A stretch of DNA of 64,000 nucleotides, from NCBI GenBank assembly GCA_003574895.1, contig PJFB01000017.1:1-64000 (forward strand). The letters are read 5' to 3'. Below, in pieces: positions 32,457 through 41,010 of the stretch. Below the pieces are notes generated by a model, which saw only the letters and a program-made list of their open reading frames with translations, had not been told where the DNA came from and did no database searches. Position numbers and translations under genes: made by a program. Each line of letters opens with the position of its first letter. Position 1 is the stretch's first letter. The DNA comes from Geobacter sp. (GTDB lineage Bacteria > Desulfobacterota > Desulfuromonadia > Geobacterales > Pseudopelobacteraceae).

Positions 32457-33203
32457 ATGAAAATTGATGCACAAGGCGTTTACTATCGTGACCTTAATGC
32501 ACAAATCCGTAACGCGGTTGCGACAGGTACGGATAAGATCGAACTAATCAATGTCAACGGTCAGTATTTCATCGGCGATGGCATTAACAAGCCGGTAACC
32601 ATCACCATTAGCGGCGTGCCGGGCAACGATCTGGCAGCATTCATGAATGGTGCCACCGTGATCGTGAAAGAAAACGCCCAGGACAATATCGGCAATACAA
32701 TGAATTCCGGCAAAGTCATCGTGCATGGCCACGCCGGTGACGTCCTTGGCTATGGCATGCGCGGCGGCAGAATCCACATCCTCAAGGATGTGGGCTACCG
32801 GGTCGGCATTCATATGAAGTCATACCAGGATAACAAGCCGGTGCTGATCGCCGGCGGAAATGCCGGCGATTTCTTTGGCGAGTATATGGCAGGCGGGGTT
32901 CTGGTCCTGCTGGGCATGTTCACCGATGATCCGGAGAAAGCCAAGCATGGCTATCTGTTCGGAACAGGTATGCATGGCGGCGTCATCTTTGTCCGCGGTG
33001 GCGTGGACGAGTCCCGTCTGGCCAAGGAGGTTGGAGTCTTTGATCTGGATGAGGATGATCGTACAGCATTGGAAGGCTATATTAATGAATACTGCAAGGA
33101 CTTTGATTTGGACCCCAAACAGATACTTGCCGAACAATTCTATAAGGTTCTGCCTCGCAGCAAACGGCCTTACGGAAATATGTACTGCCCCATGCCCAGA
33201 TAA
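32457..33203 (+). CDS. GXGXG-motif (beta-helix) subunit of split glutamate synthase
   Basis: A 248-residue protein corresponding to the C-terminal right-handed beta-helix domain of glutamate synthase. The repeated glycine pattern is evident: NIGNTMNSGKVIVHGHAGD, LGYGMRGGRIHILKD, FGEYMAGGVLVLLG and FGTGMHGGVIFVRGG. In large glutamate synthases this domain holds the amidotransferase and synthase parts together. It ends the operon; a strong terminator follows at 33301. The ribosome site GGAG lies just before the ATG. Confidence 0.88.
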   Translation: MKIDAQGVYYRDLNAQIRNAVATGTDKIELINVNGQYFIGDGINKPVTITISGVPGNDLAAFMNGATVIVKENAQDNIGNTMNSGKVIVHGHAGDVLGYGMRGGRIHILKDVGYRVGIHMKSYQDNKPVLIAGGNAGDFFGEYMAGGVLVLLGMFTDDPEKAKHGYLFGTGMHGGVIFVRGGVDESRLAKEVGVFDLDEDDRTALEGYINEYCKDFDLDPKQILAEQFYKVLPRSKRPYGNMYCPMPR

Positions 33204-33300
33204 TGCTGCCCCCGCATCGGTAGTGTTTAATCAAAATATCGCAGGATCAGCCACTTGATGTCAGATTAACGCTTCTGGCTTGCTTCAAGTCCATTTATCC

Positions 33301-33350
33301 AAGACCATCCGCCCTTATATGACGTTAAGGGTGGATGGTCTTTTGTTTTT
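33301..33350 (+). terminator. Strong terminator of the glutamate synthase operon
   Basis: AAGACCATCCGCCCTTA pairs with TAAGGGTGGATGGTCTT (one mismatch) around an eight-base loop and runs into TTTTGTTTTT. It is A-rich on the 5' side only slightly, so plus-strand use is most likely. Confidence 0.88.
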
Positions 33351-33803
33351 CAGGAGTTCCCGTCTCATTTATACATGGCCTTCTGGCTGAACGCGCCATG
33401 TCATTCCAGCGACCCCATAGTCCCTTTCTGTATCTTGCATGTCCTGCCAATTTAGCCTTTTTCCTGCAATCACAATCTGTGCTAAGCCGCAAAAGAATTG
33501 CTACGTATGTTCTGTGGACTGGCCCTAAGCAAATAAGAATCAATAGCAATAAAACTGATTAAATGATTTTACTTAATGCTTAGCCAATTGGGCTTCCAAG
33601 CGGCTTAACGGGTTATTTATTCAGATAAAAAAGTTGCGATCCAATAAAACCATTTTAGACTTATAAATATCTATTGTATAAAAAATAGAACGGTAGTTAT
33701 TAAAATAAATACTTGTATACAATATAAAGCTACAGTTGATTTCAAAAAATAACGCATAATATCGAAAAGTTACAAATATATAATTTGCCAATCCAATATA
33801 TCG
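33351..33803. other. Intergenic region without recognised gene
   Basis: The right part is very AT-rich. Short open frames exist on both strands but show no known motif, no good ribosome site and no conserved composition. It probably contains upstream control sequences of the IclR-type regulator gene. Confidence 0.5.
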
Positions 33804-33832
33804 TTGACAAATATAAAACATGGTATTATAAA
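33804..33832 (+). promoter_or_regulatory. Sigma-70-type promoter of the IclR regulator gene
   Basis: TTGACA (33804-33809) and TATAAA (33827-33832) are spaced by 17 bases, a near-consensus pair. The expected start near 33839 gives a leader of about 60 bases. Confidence 0.7.
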
Positions 33833-33900
33833 CAAATAAACATTGCTGCTGATTTGATAAACAGCCGATTGCATCTAAATCCTATGTCGCGGGGCTTTGT

Positions 33901-34677
33901 ATGGACAGAGAAAAAGGCACGTATTCGGTTCAAGCAGTTGTTAAGGCTTTCGATTTACTGGAAACCCTGGCGACAGAAGACTCAAACCCAACCGTTCCTG
34001 TGCTGGCCAAAGGACTCGATCTCAGCAGAAACAAGGTTTTTCGGCTGCTTGCAACCTTGGAAGATAAGGGGTTGATTGAACGCGACAAAGTGAACGGCAC
34101 CTATAAGCTGGGGCTTTATGCGTTTGAAATGGCGCAGCATATCCTTAAAAGCGCCAGTCTTATCAGGCTTGCCCATCCTATTATGGAAGAACTCGCTCAC
34201 AAACATGACGAGGCTATCTACATCACTGTCATGAATGACGACGAAGTGCTTTTTCTTGACATGGTAGACACCTTTCAGCAAATCAAAACAATCCCACTGG
34301 TTGGCCGACGTTTTCCGTTTTTTACCAATGCCGCAGGCAAAGCCATCAAGGCCATGAGCCCGCCGGATCTTTTCGATAAATTCAGCAAACGACGCGCAAA
34401 TAAGATCGGCATTGCGGACATGCACCAATTGGAGTCCGAACTCAACGAAATACGCTTGAAAGGGGTTGCTGTCGATTTTGGCGGTTTAGGTGAAGGCATT
34501 TGCGCTGTAGCCGTCGCCATCAAAGACTATACCGGCAAGGTGGTCGGAGCCCTGACCATGCTTGCACCTTCTTTCCGCATGTTTCAGGAACGGCTCGATC
34601 AAGAGGTCATACCTTCCATGCTCGAGGGTGCTATCGCTCTTTCCAGGAAATTCGGCTATGCAAAAATGGCAGCGTAG
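33901..34677 (+). CDS. IclR-family transcriptional regulator
   Basis: A 258-residue regulator. Residues 1-75 form the winged helix-turn-helix (VQAVVKAFDLLETLA ... LSRNKVFRLLATLEDKGLIER), and the C-terminal two-thirds is the IclR effector domain (GRRFPFFTNAAGKAIKA, VDFGGLGEGICAVAVAI). It lies 62 bases upstream of a SatP-type acetate transporter and reads in the same direction, so it probably controls that gene, with a small carboxylate as effector (inference). The promoter at 33804 may be self-controlled. Confidence 0.88.
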   Translation: MDREKGTYSVQAVVKAFDLLETLATEDSNPTVPVLAKGLDLSRNKVFRLLATLEDKGLIERDKVNGTYKLGLYAFEMAQHILKSASLIRLAHPIMEELAHKHDEAIYITVMNDDEVLFLDMVDTFQQIKTIPLVGRRFPFFTNAAGKAIKAMSPPDLFDKFSKRRANKIGIADMHQLESELNEIRLKGVAVDFGGLGEGICAVAVAIKDYTGKVVGALTMLAPSFRMFQERLDQEVIPSMLEGAIALSRKFGYAKMAA

Positions 34678-34739
34678 GCCGATTTCGAATAACGATTTGA
34701 GGTTGCTAGCCAACCCAACAACCAAAAGGAGGCAAGGAA

Positions 34740-35321
34740 ATGAGTGAAATGAAACTAGGAAACCCCGCAGTAGTTGGTCTGGCCGGATTTGGTATGACGA
34801 CTTTTGTCCTTCAATGCCACAACCTGGGATGGTGTGGTATTGCTCCAGTACTCTGGCTTGGGCTTGTTTTTGGCGGGACATCTCAATTGATTGCCGGACT
34901 GTTGGAATTTAAAACCGGTAATAACTTCGGTTTTTGTGCCTTTACCGGCTATGGTGCATTCTGGATTGCGCTCTGCCTGATGGTGATCTTCGGTAAAAAC
35001 CCGGATCTCGTCAAAGCATATCCAACCCTAGGTTTTAACGCCAACGACCTCGGATTTTTCCTTTTGGCATGGACAATTTTCACCTTCATTCTCTTTATCG
35101 CTTCGATGAAACACCACGGCACCCTGGCTTTCATTTTCCTGACGTTGCTTCTCGGCTTTATCGGGCTGGACATCAAGGAGTTCATGGGTAGCGCGGCTGC
35201 TGGAACTTTCGCAGCTTATGACCTTCTCGTTTGCGCATTCTCGGCCTTGTATCTCATGACAGTCGCAGTGTATGCAGAGTCTGGCATCAAGCTTCCTGTT
35301 GGGGATGCCTGGATCAAGTAG
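34740..35321 (+). CDS. satP: Acetate/succinate transporter of the GPR1/FUN34/YaaH family
   Basis: A 193-residue membrane protein with six predicted helices. The family signature NPAVVGLAGFGMTT sits at the N-terminus, followed by AGLLEFKTGNNFGFCAFTGYG. Members move acetate and succinate with protons. AAAGGAGG precedes the ATG. It is probably co-expressed with the IclR regulator just upstream. Acetate is the central electron donor of Geobacter-type metabolism, so this gene fits the respiratory lifestyle shown by the cytochromes. A terminator follows at 35370. Confidence 0.88.
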   Translation: MSEMKLGNPAVVGLAGFGMTTFVLQCHNLGWCGIAPVLWLGLVFGGTSQLIAGLLEFKTGNNFGFCAFTGYGAFWIALCLMVIFGKNPDLVKAYPTLGFNANDLGFFLLAWTIFTFILFIASMKHHGTLAFIFLTLLLGFIGLDIKEFMGSAAAGTFAAYDLLVCAFSALYLMTVAVYAESGIKLPVGDAWIK

Positions 35322-35369
35322 CAGCAGAGCCAAATAATTCAGCCACACCTACTTTGTGTGGCATGACTC

Positions 35370-35406
35370 AAGGGGCAACGTTCAAAACGTAGCCCCTTTT
35401 GTTTTG
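35370..35406 (+). terminator. Terminator of the acetate transporter gene
   Basis: AAGGGGC and ACGTT pair with AACGT and GCCCCTT, each arm with one extra A, followed by TTTTGTTTT. A smaller CCACAC/GTGTGG hairpin precedes it. Confidence 0.85.
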
Positions 35407-35852
35407 TCTGGGCAGTCGAATTGGTGGATTTGGAAGCAGCCATTAGGGAAGTACATGGTAGACGAAGAATTGTCAGGTGATAATGCGTCATCAGTATTCT
35501 CGCTTTAAACAAGAAGGTTCCAACGAGATGCTCAGTCCGCTTCCATTGACATGGAATATATATTTATAATTATTGATTGGTTTCAAGCATAGCCACATTC
35601 CAGCACAACAATGAAGAGCAGAGATTCAATACAGGTTGAAATTGCATTCTGCTGATTGGTTGAAGACGGAGACGTTTTGCCCGACACTGGCTGCATGCCT
35701 TTAACAGCCTGTTGATCCCGGTGCATTGTCTTTATACCTGACTTAAGATCAAATCAGCACTTCTTTCAAGCAATGGCATCAAAGCGCATGCTTACATCAA
35801 TTGACGAGGAGATGAATCGAACTGTTTTGGGATTAGGGGGGATTCTTGGTGT
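35407..35852. other. Intergenic region without recognised gene
   Basis: No coding frame with a known motif or ribosome site was found on either strand. The sequence lies between the acetate transporter terminator and a bidirectional terminator, so it may be untranscribed, or could hide a small RNA that cannot be recognised by eye. Confidence 0.45.
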
Positions 35853-35901
35853 TTAAATAAAGAAAGGCCGATGATTTCTCATCGGCCTTTCTTTATTTAA
35901 T
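35853..35901. terminator. Bidirectional terminator
   Basis: TTAAATAAAGAAAGGCCGAT and its full complement form a stem of more than 20 base pairs with a four-base loop region. A-rich on one side and T-rich on the other, it would stop transcripts from either strand, including the cytochrome gene at 35919-36773. Confidence 0.85.
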
Positions 35902-35918
35902 TTCTTGCTTAAAAGAAC

Positions 35919-36773
35919 TTATTTCTTTTTGCTCGGATGTGTGACCTTTTTTGCAGGAGCGGCTGCAGGGGCTCCTTTTGGCCCACCGGATTCCCAGCGG
36001 TTCAGGTCATGGGCGATGCTGTGGCAGTCGCCGCATTTGGGGAACTTGGCCAGCATGCCGGCCGGATGCGGAGTGCCGTGACAATTCTGGCAAGTCGGGA
36101 CGAATTTGTGTTTGTCTTTGTGGCAGGCAACGCAAGTCACGGCTTTATGCTTGGAAGTTGTCTTGCTCAACAGATCAAATGCCTTTTTGTGGCAGGATGC
36201 ACACATCTTGTTGGGTGTGTCGGCGGCATAGGTAACTGCTGTTGGCATGTGGGCCTGGTGGCAACGTTTGCAATCCGCAGCCGCCATGTCGGCGCTGTGC
36301 GGTTTGTGGCATTGCGTACACAGAGGGATCTTGCCGTGTACGTTATGACAGAAGCTGCATGCCAAGCTGGTGTGCTTGCTCTTGACCTGACGCAGTTTAA
36401 CAATCTGCTGTGTGTGGCAGCTGAGGCATTCTTCGGTGATGTTATTGCCCAGTTTGATAATCTTGGGTGTGTGCGGGTTGTTGTGGCAACGCAGACAATC
36501 GGGCAGTTTGTAGTGAGGCTTACCGCTGTGGCATTTGCTGCAAGCAGGGATGATATTCTTGACAGCCGGTGGATGACCGACATGGCAATCCTGACAGGTG
36601 ACGCTTGTTTTGTGCGCTCCGCCCTTGGCTGCAACATCGGCAACCACGGCGGCGTGGCACTTAACGCAGTCGGCGTTTGTCAGTGTGTCTGCGCCGAACG
36701 CAAACGTTGACAACAAGCCAACAAGTAGTGCTGCCAGCAGGATGCCCTTCGATTTCGATAACAGGTTCTTCAT
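35919..36773 (-). CDS. 12-heme periplasmic c-type cytochrome
   Basis: A 284-residue exported protein with signal peptide ending STFAFGAD and 12 CXXCH motifs by count, starting with CVKCH and ending with CGDCH. Histidines in CVGH, NNPHTPKI and KHTSLAC-type segments can supply the second axial ligands. The last 40 residues are lysine-, alanine- and proline-rich without hemes. The start is the ATG with AAAGGAGG just upstream on the minus strand; a longer upstream frame has no support. It stands alone, away from the main cytochrome island. Dodecaheme periplasmic cytochromes occur in Geobacter electron conduits, but no barrel or lipoprotein partner is adjacent here, so its pathway is open. Confidence 0.88.
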   Translation of the reverse strand: MKNLLSKSKGILLAALLVGLLSTFAFGADTLTNADCVKCHAAVVADVAAKGGAHKTSVTCQDCHVGHPPAVKNIIPACSKCHSGKPHYKLPDCLRCHNNPHTPKIIKLGNNITEECLSCHTQQIVKLRQVKSKHTSLACSFCHNVHGKIPLCTQCHKPHSADMAAADCKRCHQAHMPTAVTYAADTPNKMCASCHKKAFDLLSKTTSKHKAVTCVACHKDKHKFVPTCQNCHGTPHPAGMLAKFPKCGDCHSIAHDLNRWESGGPKGAPAAAPAKKVTHPSKKK

Positions 36774-36987
36774 TGTTCCTCCTTTGTTGCTGCATGATGA
36801 TAAATAAACCATTTATCTGCTGAATGGTTTGTAAAAAATATCCCTTAACACACACAATTTCCGCAGAATAGTGCCACTATTACCCGCATACGTCAATGAA
36901 AAATTGATTGTGTTTACGCCATAAGATATGGAGGATTCTATATAAAAACAAACAAGCGGGGTTGTTTTATCCTTTGAATCAGAAGGC

Positions 36988-37016
36988 TTGACAGAAGCGG
37001 CGCTCTCTGCTATTGG
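36988..37016 (+). promoter_or_regulatory. Promoter of the tRNA-Val gene
   Basis: TTGACA (36988-36993) and TATTGG (37011-37016) are spaced by 17 bases, placing the start site a few bases before the mature tRNA at 37026. Confidence 0.6.
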
Positions 37017-37025
37017 TTCTTGCAA

Positions 37026-37100
37026 GGGCGCTTAGCTCAGCGGGAGAGCACTGCCTTCACACGGCAGGGGTCACTGGTTCAATCCCAGTAGCGCCCACCA
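37026..37100 (+). tRNA. tRNA-Val (anticodon CAC)
   Basis: The sequence folds into a full cloverleaf. The acceptor arms are GGGCGCT and AGCGCCC, the D-arm is GCTC/GAGC, and the anticodon stem CTGCC/GGCAG encloses the loop TTCACAC with anticodon CAC (reads GUG). The T-arm CTGGTTCAATCCCAG and an encoded CCA end are present. It has its own promoter-like sequence upstream. Confidence 0.95.
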
Positions 37101-37652
37101 TGAAACATATAGTGGCCAGGTCAAGAAACCTGGCCATTTTGATTTTTTAAATATAAGCTATGTTATGGCTTGGTGACAGATTCATTAACTCCTGACTAAT
37201 CCTTCAAAAATCAATTTGTCTCCAATATAGATTAAGTCTGTGCCCATCCTGTGCCCAAATAGGAAGACGCTTCTAGAGACTGTGTAGTTCGACAGACCTC
37301 ACCACCTATATCAAATACTTCGCCTCCCCGCCTCCATATACCGTGCCCCCGGCCCAACCAAGACCAATGCCACCAAGCGCAAGGACCCCTGGCATTGCTG
37401 GACCTACTCCTACGCTGTCATCACCTCCAACTTTTCCAATTGTCCTCCATTAACACCTGTTCCTGGGGCTTGCCGCCATTTGTTCATAAAGCAATCTATA
37501 ACATGCATGCGTCAACTGTGTTGAGTTGGTTATGTGGGTGGAATAACAAAGCAGTTGTCACTTACTTGTTACAATTTGGTTATCTAAATACGTGTATAGT
37601 AATGCCGGAAAAGCCAAGTGCACATAATTGCCTGGAGCAACAGAGAAATCAA
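37101..37652. other. Gene-free stretch downstream of the tRNA
   Basis: About 550 bases with no recognised gene. It includes an imperfect direct repeat GTGCCCATCC/GTGCCCAAAT near 37240 and a C-rich segment around 37320-37440 whose composition differs from the flanks. tRNA 3' ends are common integration sites, so this could be decayed mobile DNA, but no second copy of the tRNA end and no integrase were found. Confidence 0.4.
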
Positions 37653-40646
37653 ATGACTGATTATGCCGAATCAGAGAAGTTTGCACTCTCACCGGCCAGA
37701 ATCATCACACTGTATCTAGTCGCAGGAATTACGTGGATATTTGCGTCTGATCTTTTGATGTTCATGCTCCCTCACGATCTGGCGAGTTACCGGTATATTG
37801 CGATCATGAAGGGATGCCTGTTCATCTTATTTACCGCATCACTCCTCTTCTTTCTCATCAGGTATTACAGCCGCGAAATCAAACTATCCAGGAACATTTT
37901 CTACAAAGCCTTCCAGGCCTCGCCCGATTCGATCAACATCAACCGGCTGAGTGACGGTGCATTCCTGCGCGTTAACGCCGGATTCATACGGATGAGCGGC
38001 TACTCCGAGGCGGAGGTCCTTGGCAGGACCCCACAGCAGATAAATCTTTGGCATGTCCCAGATGAACGCCGGGAGCTTGCCGCCCTGCTGAAACGGCACG
38101 GATGGGCCGACAACCGCAAGGTAACCTTTCGCACCAAGGATGGCACACTGATCACAGGACTCCTGTCGGCACGCCTCATCGGGCTGAATGGGGACAGATG
38201 CGTCATTACCATTGTTCGTGACATATCAGAACGCCTCCGGGCAGAGGAGGAGATCCAGCAGCTCGCCTATTACGATAGTGAAACCTCGTTGCCCAACCAG
38301 AGCCTCTTCATTGACAGGCTTAACCAGGCTATTGCCCTGGACAGCCGGGAGAACCGTGTCACTGCCATTATTTACGTGGGGTTGTCCGGTTTTACGAGCA
38401 TCGTAGATGTGCTCGGTCACGGCGGTAGTGGCGCGGTGGTTAGGGCTCTTGCGGAACGCTTCAAGACATCGGTACGCCAAAGCGACACCCTGGCCCGCAT
38501 AACCAGGGATGAATTCGCCATCGTGTTGGGCGGCACGCTTGTTGAGGCGGAAATCACCGTGGTGCTGCAAAAGCTCCAGGCCCTGTTTGACGAGCCAGTG
38601 AAAATAGAGCAGGGGGAGCTGATGATCGCGGCATCCATCGGGGTGGCCTGTTTTCCACAGGACGGCCTGACAGCGGATATCCTGCTACAGAACGCGCACA
38701 TCGCCATGAATCAGGCCCGAGACCAGGGGCCAAACAGCTTCAACTTTTTTTCTTCGGCACTGAACAGCAAAGCCCGTGAACGGCATCGCATCGAAACGAA
38801 CATGTCACGCGGCCTGGAGGAGGGCGAATTCTACCTCTGCTATCAGCCAAAGTTCGCCATCAACGGCAAAGACATTACCGGCATGGAGGCTCTTTTGCGC
38901 TGGAACCGCCCGGGCCTGGGCCTGATTCCTCCTGATCAGTTTATCCCGGTGGCCGAAGAAAACGGGATGATCATGAAACTGGGGGAGTGGGTGTTGAGGA
39001 CGGCATGCCGGCAGAACAAGGAGTGGCATAATGCCGGATTGCCGTTGCTGCAGGTATCGGTGAATATTTCTGGCCGGCAACTGAGGGATAGGGGATTTGT
39101 CGAGTTTGTGAAATCCGTCTTGGGTGAAACCGGATTGCACCCGTTCTATCTTGACCTCGAACTGACCGAAAGTGTCATAATGGACGATCCAGACAATACG
39201 GTTTTCAAGTTGCTTCAGCTCAAGGAACTGGGGGTAAGCATATCGATTGACGATTTCGGTACCGGCTATTCTTCCCTGTCATATCTCAAGCATCTTCCAA
39301 TTGATGTCATAAAGATCGACCGGTCGTTTGTCATGGACATTGCCAGTGATCCCGATGACGCGGCTATTGTCACCGCCGTCATAGCCATGGCGCAGTCCCT
39401 CAACCTCAAAGTGATTGCCGAGGGGGTGGAAACAAACGAGCAACTGGTATTTCTCAGAGAAAAGAAATGTGATGAGCTTCAGGGCTACTATTTTTCCAAA
39501 CCCTTGGAGGCCGAACAGTTCGAGAAGTTTCTCAGGGACGGTGCAGTCCCACACGGCAGTGTTTCACCGGGGAGGGGCGGCGCCAGAGAAAATATCAGGC
39601 TGAATGTCGCACTCTCCCAGGATCCCGGCCTTATGAAAAACAGCGGTGATGATAATTCGCGGGAATCCATGGCGATAGATTATGTGGGCGATGTGTCCAC
39701 AATGATCGTGCCGGTGTTTCCCGGTGACAACCTCAATCAGGTGTTGAAACGCTTTCAGACCGACAAGGAACTGCTTGTTCTGCCGGTAGTGGACAATGGC
39801 ATTGTCGTGGGTATCGTCAACCGCTCTACCTTCCTTGAGGAGCACATTATCGGGCAGCACGGTTTTGGGTTTCATATCAATCATTCCAAAAAGATCAGGG
39901 ATCTGATGACTCCGGTGGGGGCTACTATAGAAGCCAACACAAGAATCGACGATGCCGCACGGACCATCCAGAGGCTCAAGGTAGATACCCGTATAGATAA
40001 CATATGTATTACCACTAATGGCGTCTATGCCGGCATCCTGGATGTGAACCGCTTTATCAGCGCGGTGACCGAACGGAACCTGACCCTTGCCAAGGGAGCC
40101 AATCCGCTCTCGGGATTGCCCGGCAATGAAAGTATCCAGCGGGTAATCAACGAAAACCTTTCCTCGGGCAAACCCTTTGACATTGCCTACATCGACATTG
40201 ACAATTTCAAACCCTACAACGACAAATACGGCTTCCACAAGGGCGATGTCGTCATTAAGGCGCTGGCGGAGATGATAGTATTGGTTGTTGAACGATCAGG
40301 CACTCAAAACTCAAGCTTTTACGGTCACATCGGCGGCGATGACTTCATCCTGATCACCAACCCCAACAGCGCCCAGGGCATTGTCAAGGAGATCATCCGG
40401 GAGTTCGAGGGACATCTGGCCATTTTCCACGGTGAAAGTGACTACCAGGCCCGCTGTTATACGGCTGTCAACCGCAAGGGGCAGGAGGAAACCTTTGGGC
40501 TTCTTTCGCTCTCCATAGGTATCCTGAGCACACTCTTGATGCCGATCAGTTCCTATGCGCAGCTGGCTTCTCTTGCCACGGAGGTCAAAAAAGCCGCCAA
40601 GGGACAGCACGGCTCATCCATTGTCATCAATAAAAGGATCAAGTGA
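37653..40646 (+). CDS. Membrane PAS-GGDEF-EAL-CBS-CBS-GGDEF cyclic-di-GMP protein
   Basis: A 997-residue protein with two N-terminal membrane helices, then a PAS domain (IFYKAFQASPDSININRLSD). The first GGDEF domain has a degenerate active site, ARITRDEF, but keeps an RxxD inhibitory-site motif (RQSD) five residues before it. The EAL domain looks active: MEALLRW, LELTESVI, DDFGTGYSSLSYLK and VIAEGVET are all kept. Two CBS domains follow (VLPVVDNGIVVGIVNRSTF), and a second GGDEF with an intact GGDDF ends the protein. In that last domain FKPYNDKYGFHKGD keeps the Asn and Asp that read guanine, so GTP to c-di-GMP is expected rather than a cGAMP-type product. The start is set before the membrane helices; an ATG at 37602 is possible but lacks a ribosome site. 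Confidence 0.85.
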   Translation: MTDYAESEKFALSPARIITLYLVAGITWIFASDLLMFMLPHDLASYRYIAIMKGCLFILFTASLLFFLIRYYSREIKLSRNIFYKAFQASPDSININRLSDGAFLRVNAGFIRMSGYSEAEVLGRTPQQINLWHVPDERRELAALLKRHGWADNRKVTFRTKDGTLITGLLSARLIGLNGDRCVITIVRDISERLRAEEEIQQLAYYDSETSLPNQSLFIDRLNQAIALDSRENRVTAIIYVGLSGFTSIVDVLGHGGSGAVVRALAERFKTSVRQSDTLARITRDEFAIVLGGTLVEAEITVVLQKLQALFDEPVKIEQGELMIAASIGVACFPQDGLTADILLQNAHIAMNQARDQGPNSFNFFSSALNSKARERHRIETNMSRGLEEGEFYLCYQPKFAINGKDITGMEALLRWNRPGLGLIPPDQFIPVAEENGMIMKLGEWVLRTACRQNKEWHNAGLPLLQVSVNISGRQLRDRGFVEFVKSVLGETGLHPFYLDLELTESVIMDDPDNTVFKLLQLKELGVSISIDDFGTGYSSLSYLKHLPIDVIKIDRSFVMDIASDPDDAAIVTAVIAMAQSLNLKVIAEGVETNEQLVFLREKKCDELQGYYFSKPLEAEQFEKFLRDGAVPHGSVSPGRGGARENIRLNVALSQDPGLMKNSGDDNSRESMAIDYVGDVSTMIVPVFPGDNLNQVLKRFQTDKELLVLPVVDNGIVVGIVNRSTFLEEHIIGQHGFGFHINHSKKIRDLMTPVGATIEANTRIDDAARTIQRLKVDTRIDNICITTNGVYAGILDVNRFISAVTERNLTLAKGANPLSGLPGNESIQRVINENLSSGKPFDIAYIDIDNFKPYNDKYGFHKGDVVIKALAEMIVLVVERSGTQNSSFYGHIGGDDFILITNPNSAQGIVKEIIREFEGHLAIFHGESDYQARCYTAVNRKGQEETFGLLSLSIGILSTLLMPISSYAQLASLATEVKKAAKGQHGSSIVINKRIK

Positions 40647-41010
40647 ACAATTGAATAATGATGGCAATAGCCATGAGGTGAATATGCCGGAGTACCGTTG
40701 GCCCCATGCTCAAACATGTTTTTGGCGTACATGTGATGGCAGCTTGCATCATGTTACGATTGTGTAAATTACTTGTCGCGGGTGTTGAAACTGCTGAAAT
40801 GTGTATTATAAAAAAGCAAGTTACCGATCCGGATTGGGAGGATGTCACGATCCTGAATGTTCTGATTCTGAAGCCGTAATCTGATCGCCTGTCCATGCTT
40901 CAACTGCAACCAACGACGAAACCATCCAGGGACGTATTGGCAAGGTTTGCTGTTCAAATGCTCACGGATCGCTCAGATACGCCTTCCTGACATAGATAGA
41001 GGTGCGCACA
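40647..41010. other. Intergenic region between the c-di-GMP protein and Ppx/GppA
   Basis: No gene was recognised. A 27-codon frame from 40684 has a passable ribosome site, GAGGTGAAT, but the peptide shows no recognisable feature, so it is not annotated. No clear terminator was seen after 40646. Confidence 0.45.

Noticed and set aside
33621-33821. 66-codon minus-strand frame in the AT-rich region
   Set aside because: Composition reflects AT-rich DNA (Tyr, Phe, Ile), with no ribosome site; it also overlaps the IclR promoter.
37026-37652. Integrated element at the tRNA-Val 3' end
   Set aside because: No repeat of the tRNA end, no integrase frame and no boundary were found; only the unusual composition remains.
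39600-40646. C-terminal GGDEF domain as a cyclic AMP-GMP (Hypr) synthase
   Set aside because: The guanine-reading Asn and Asp in FKPYNDKYGFHKGD are kept; Hypr enzymes replace the aspartate with serine.
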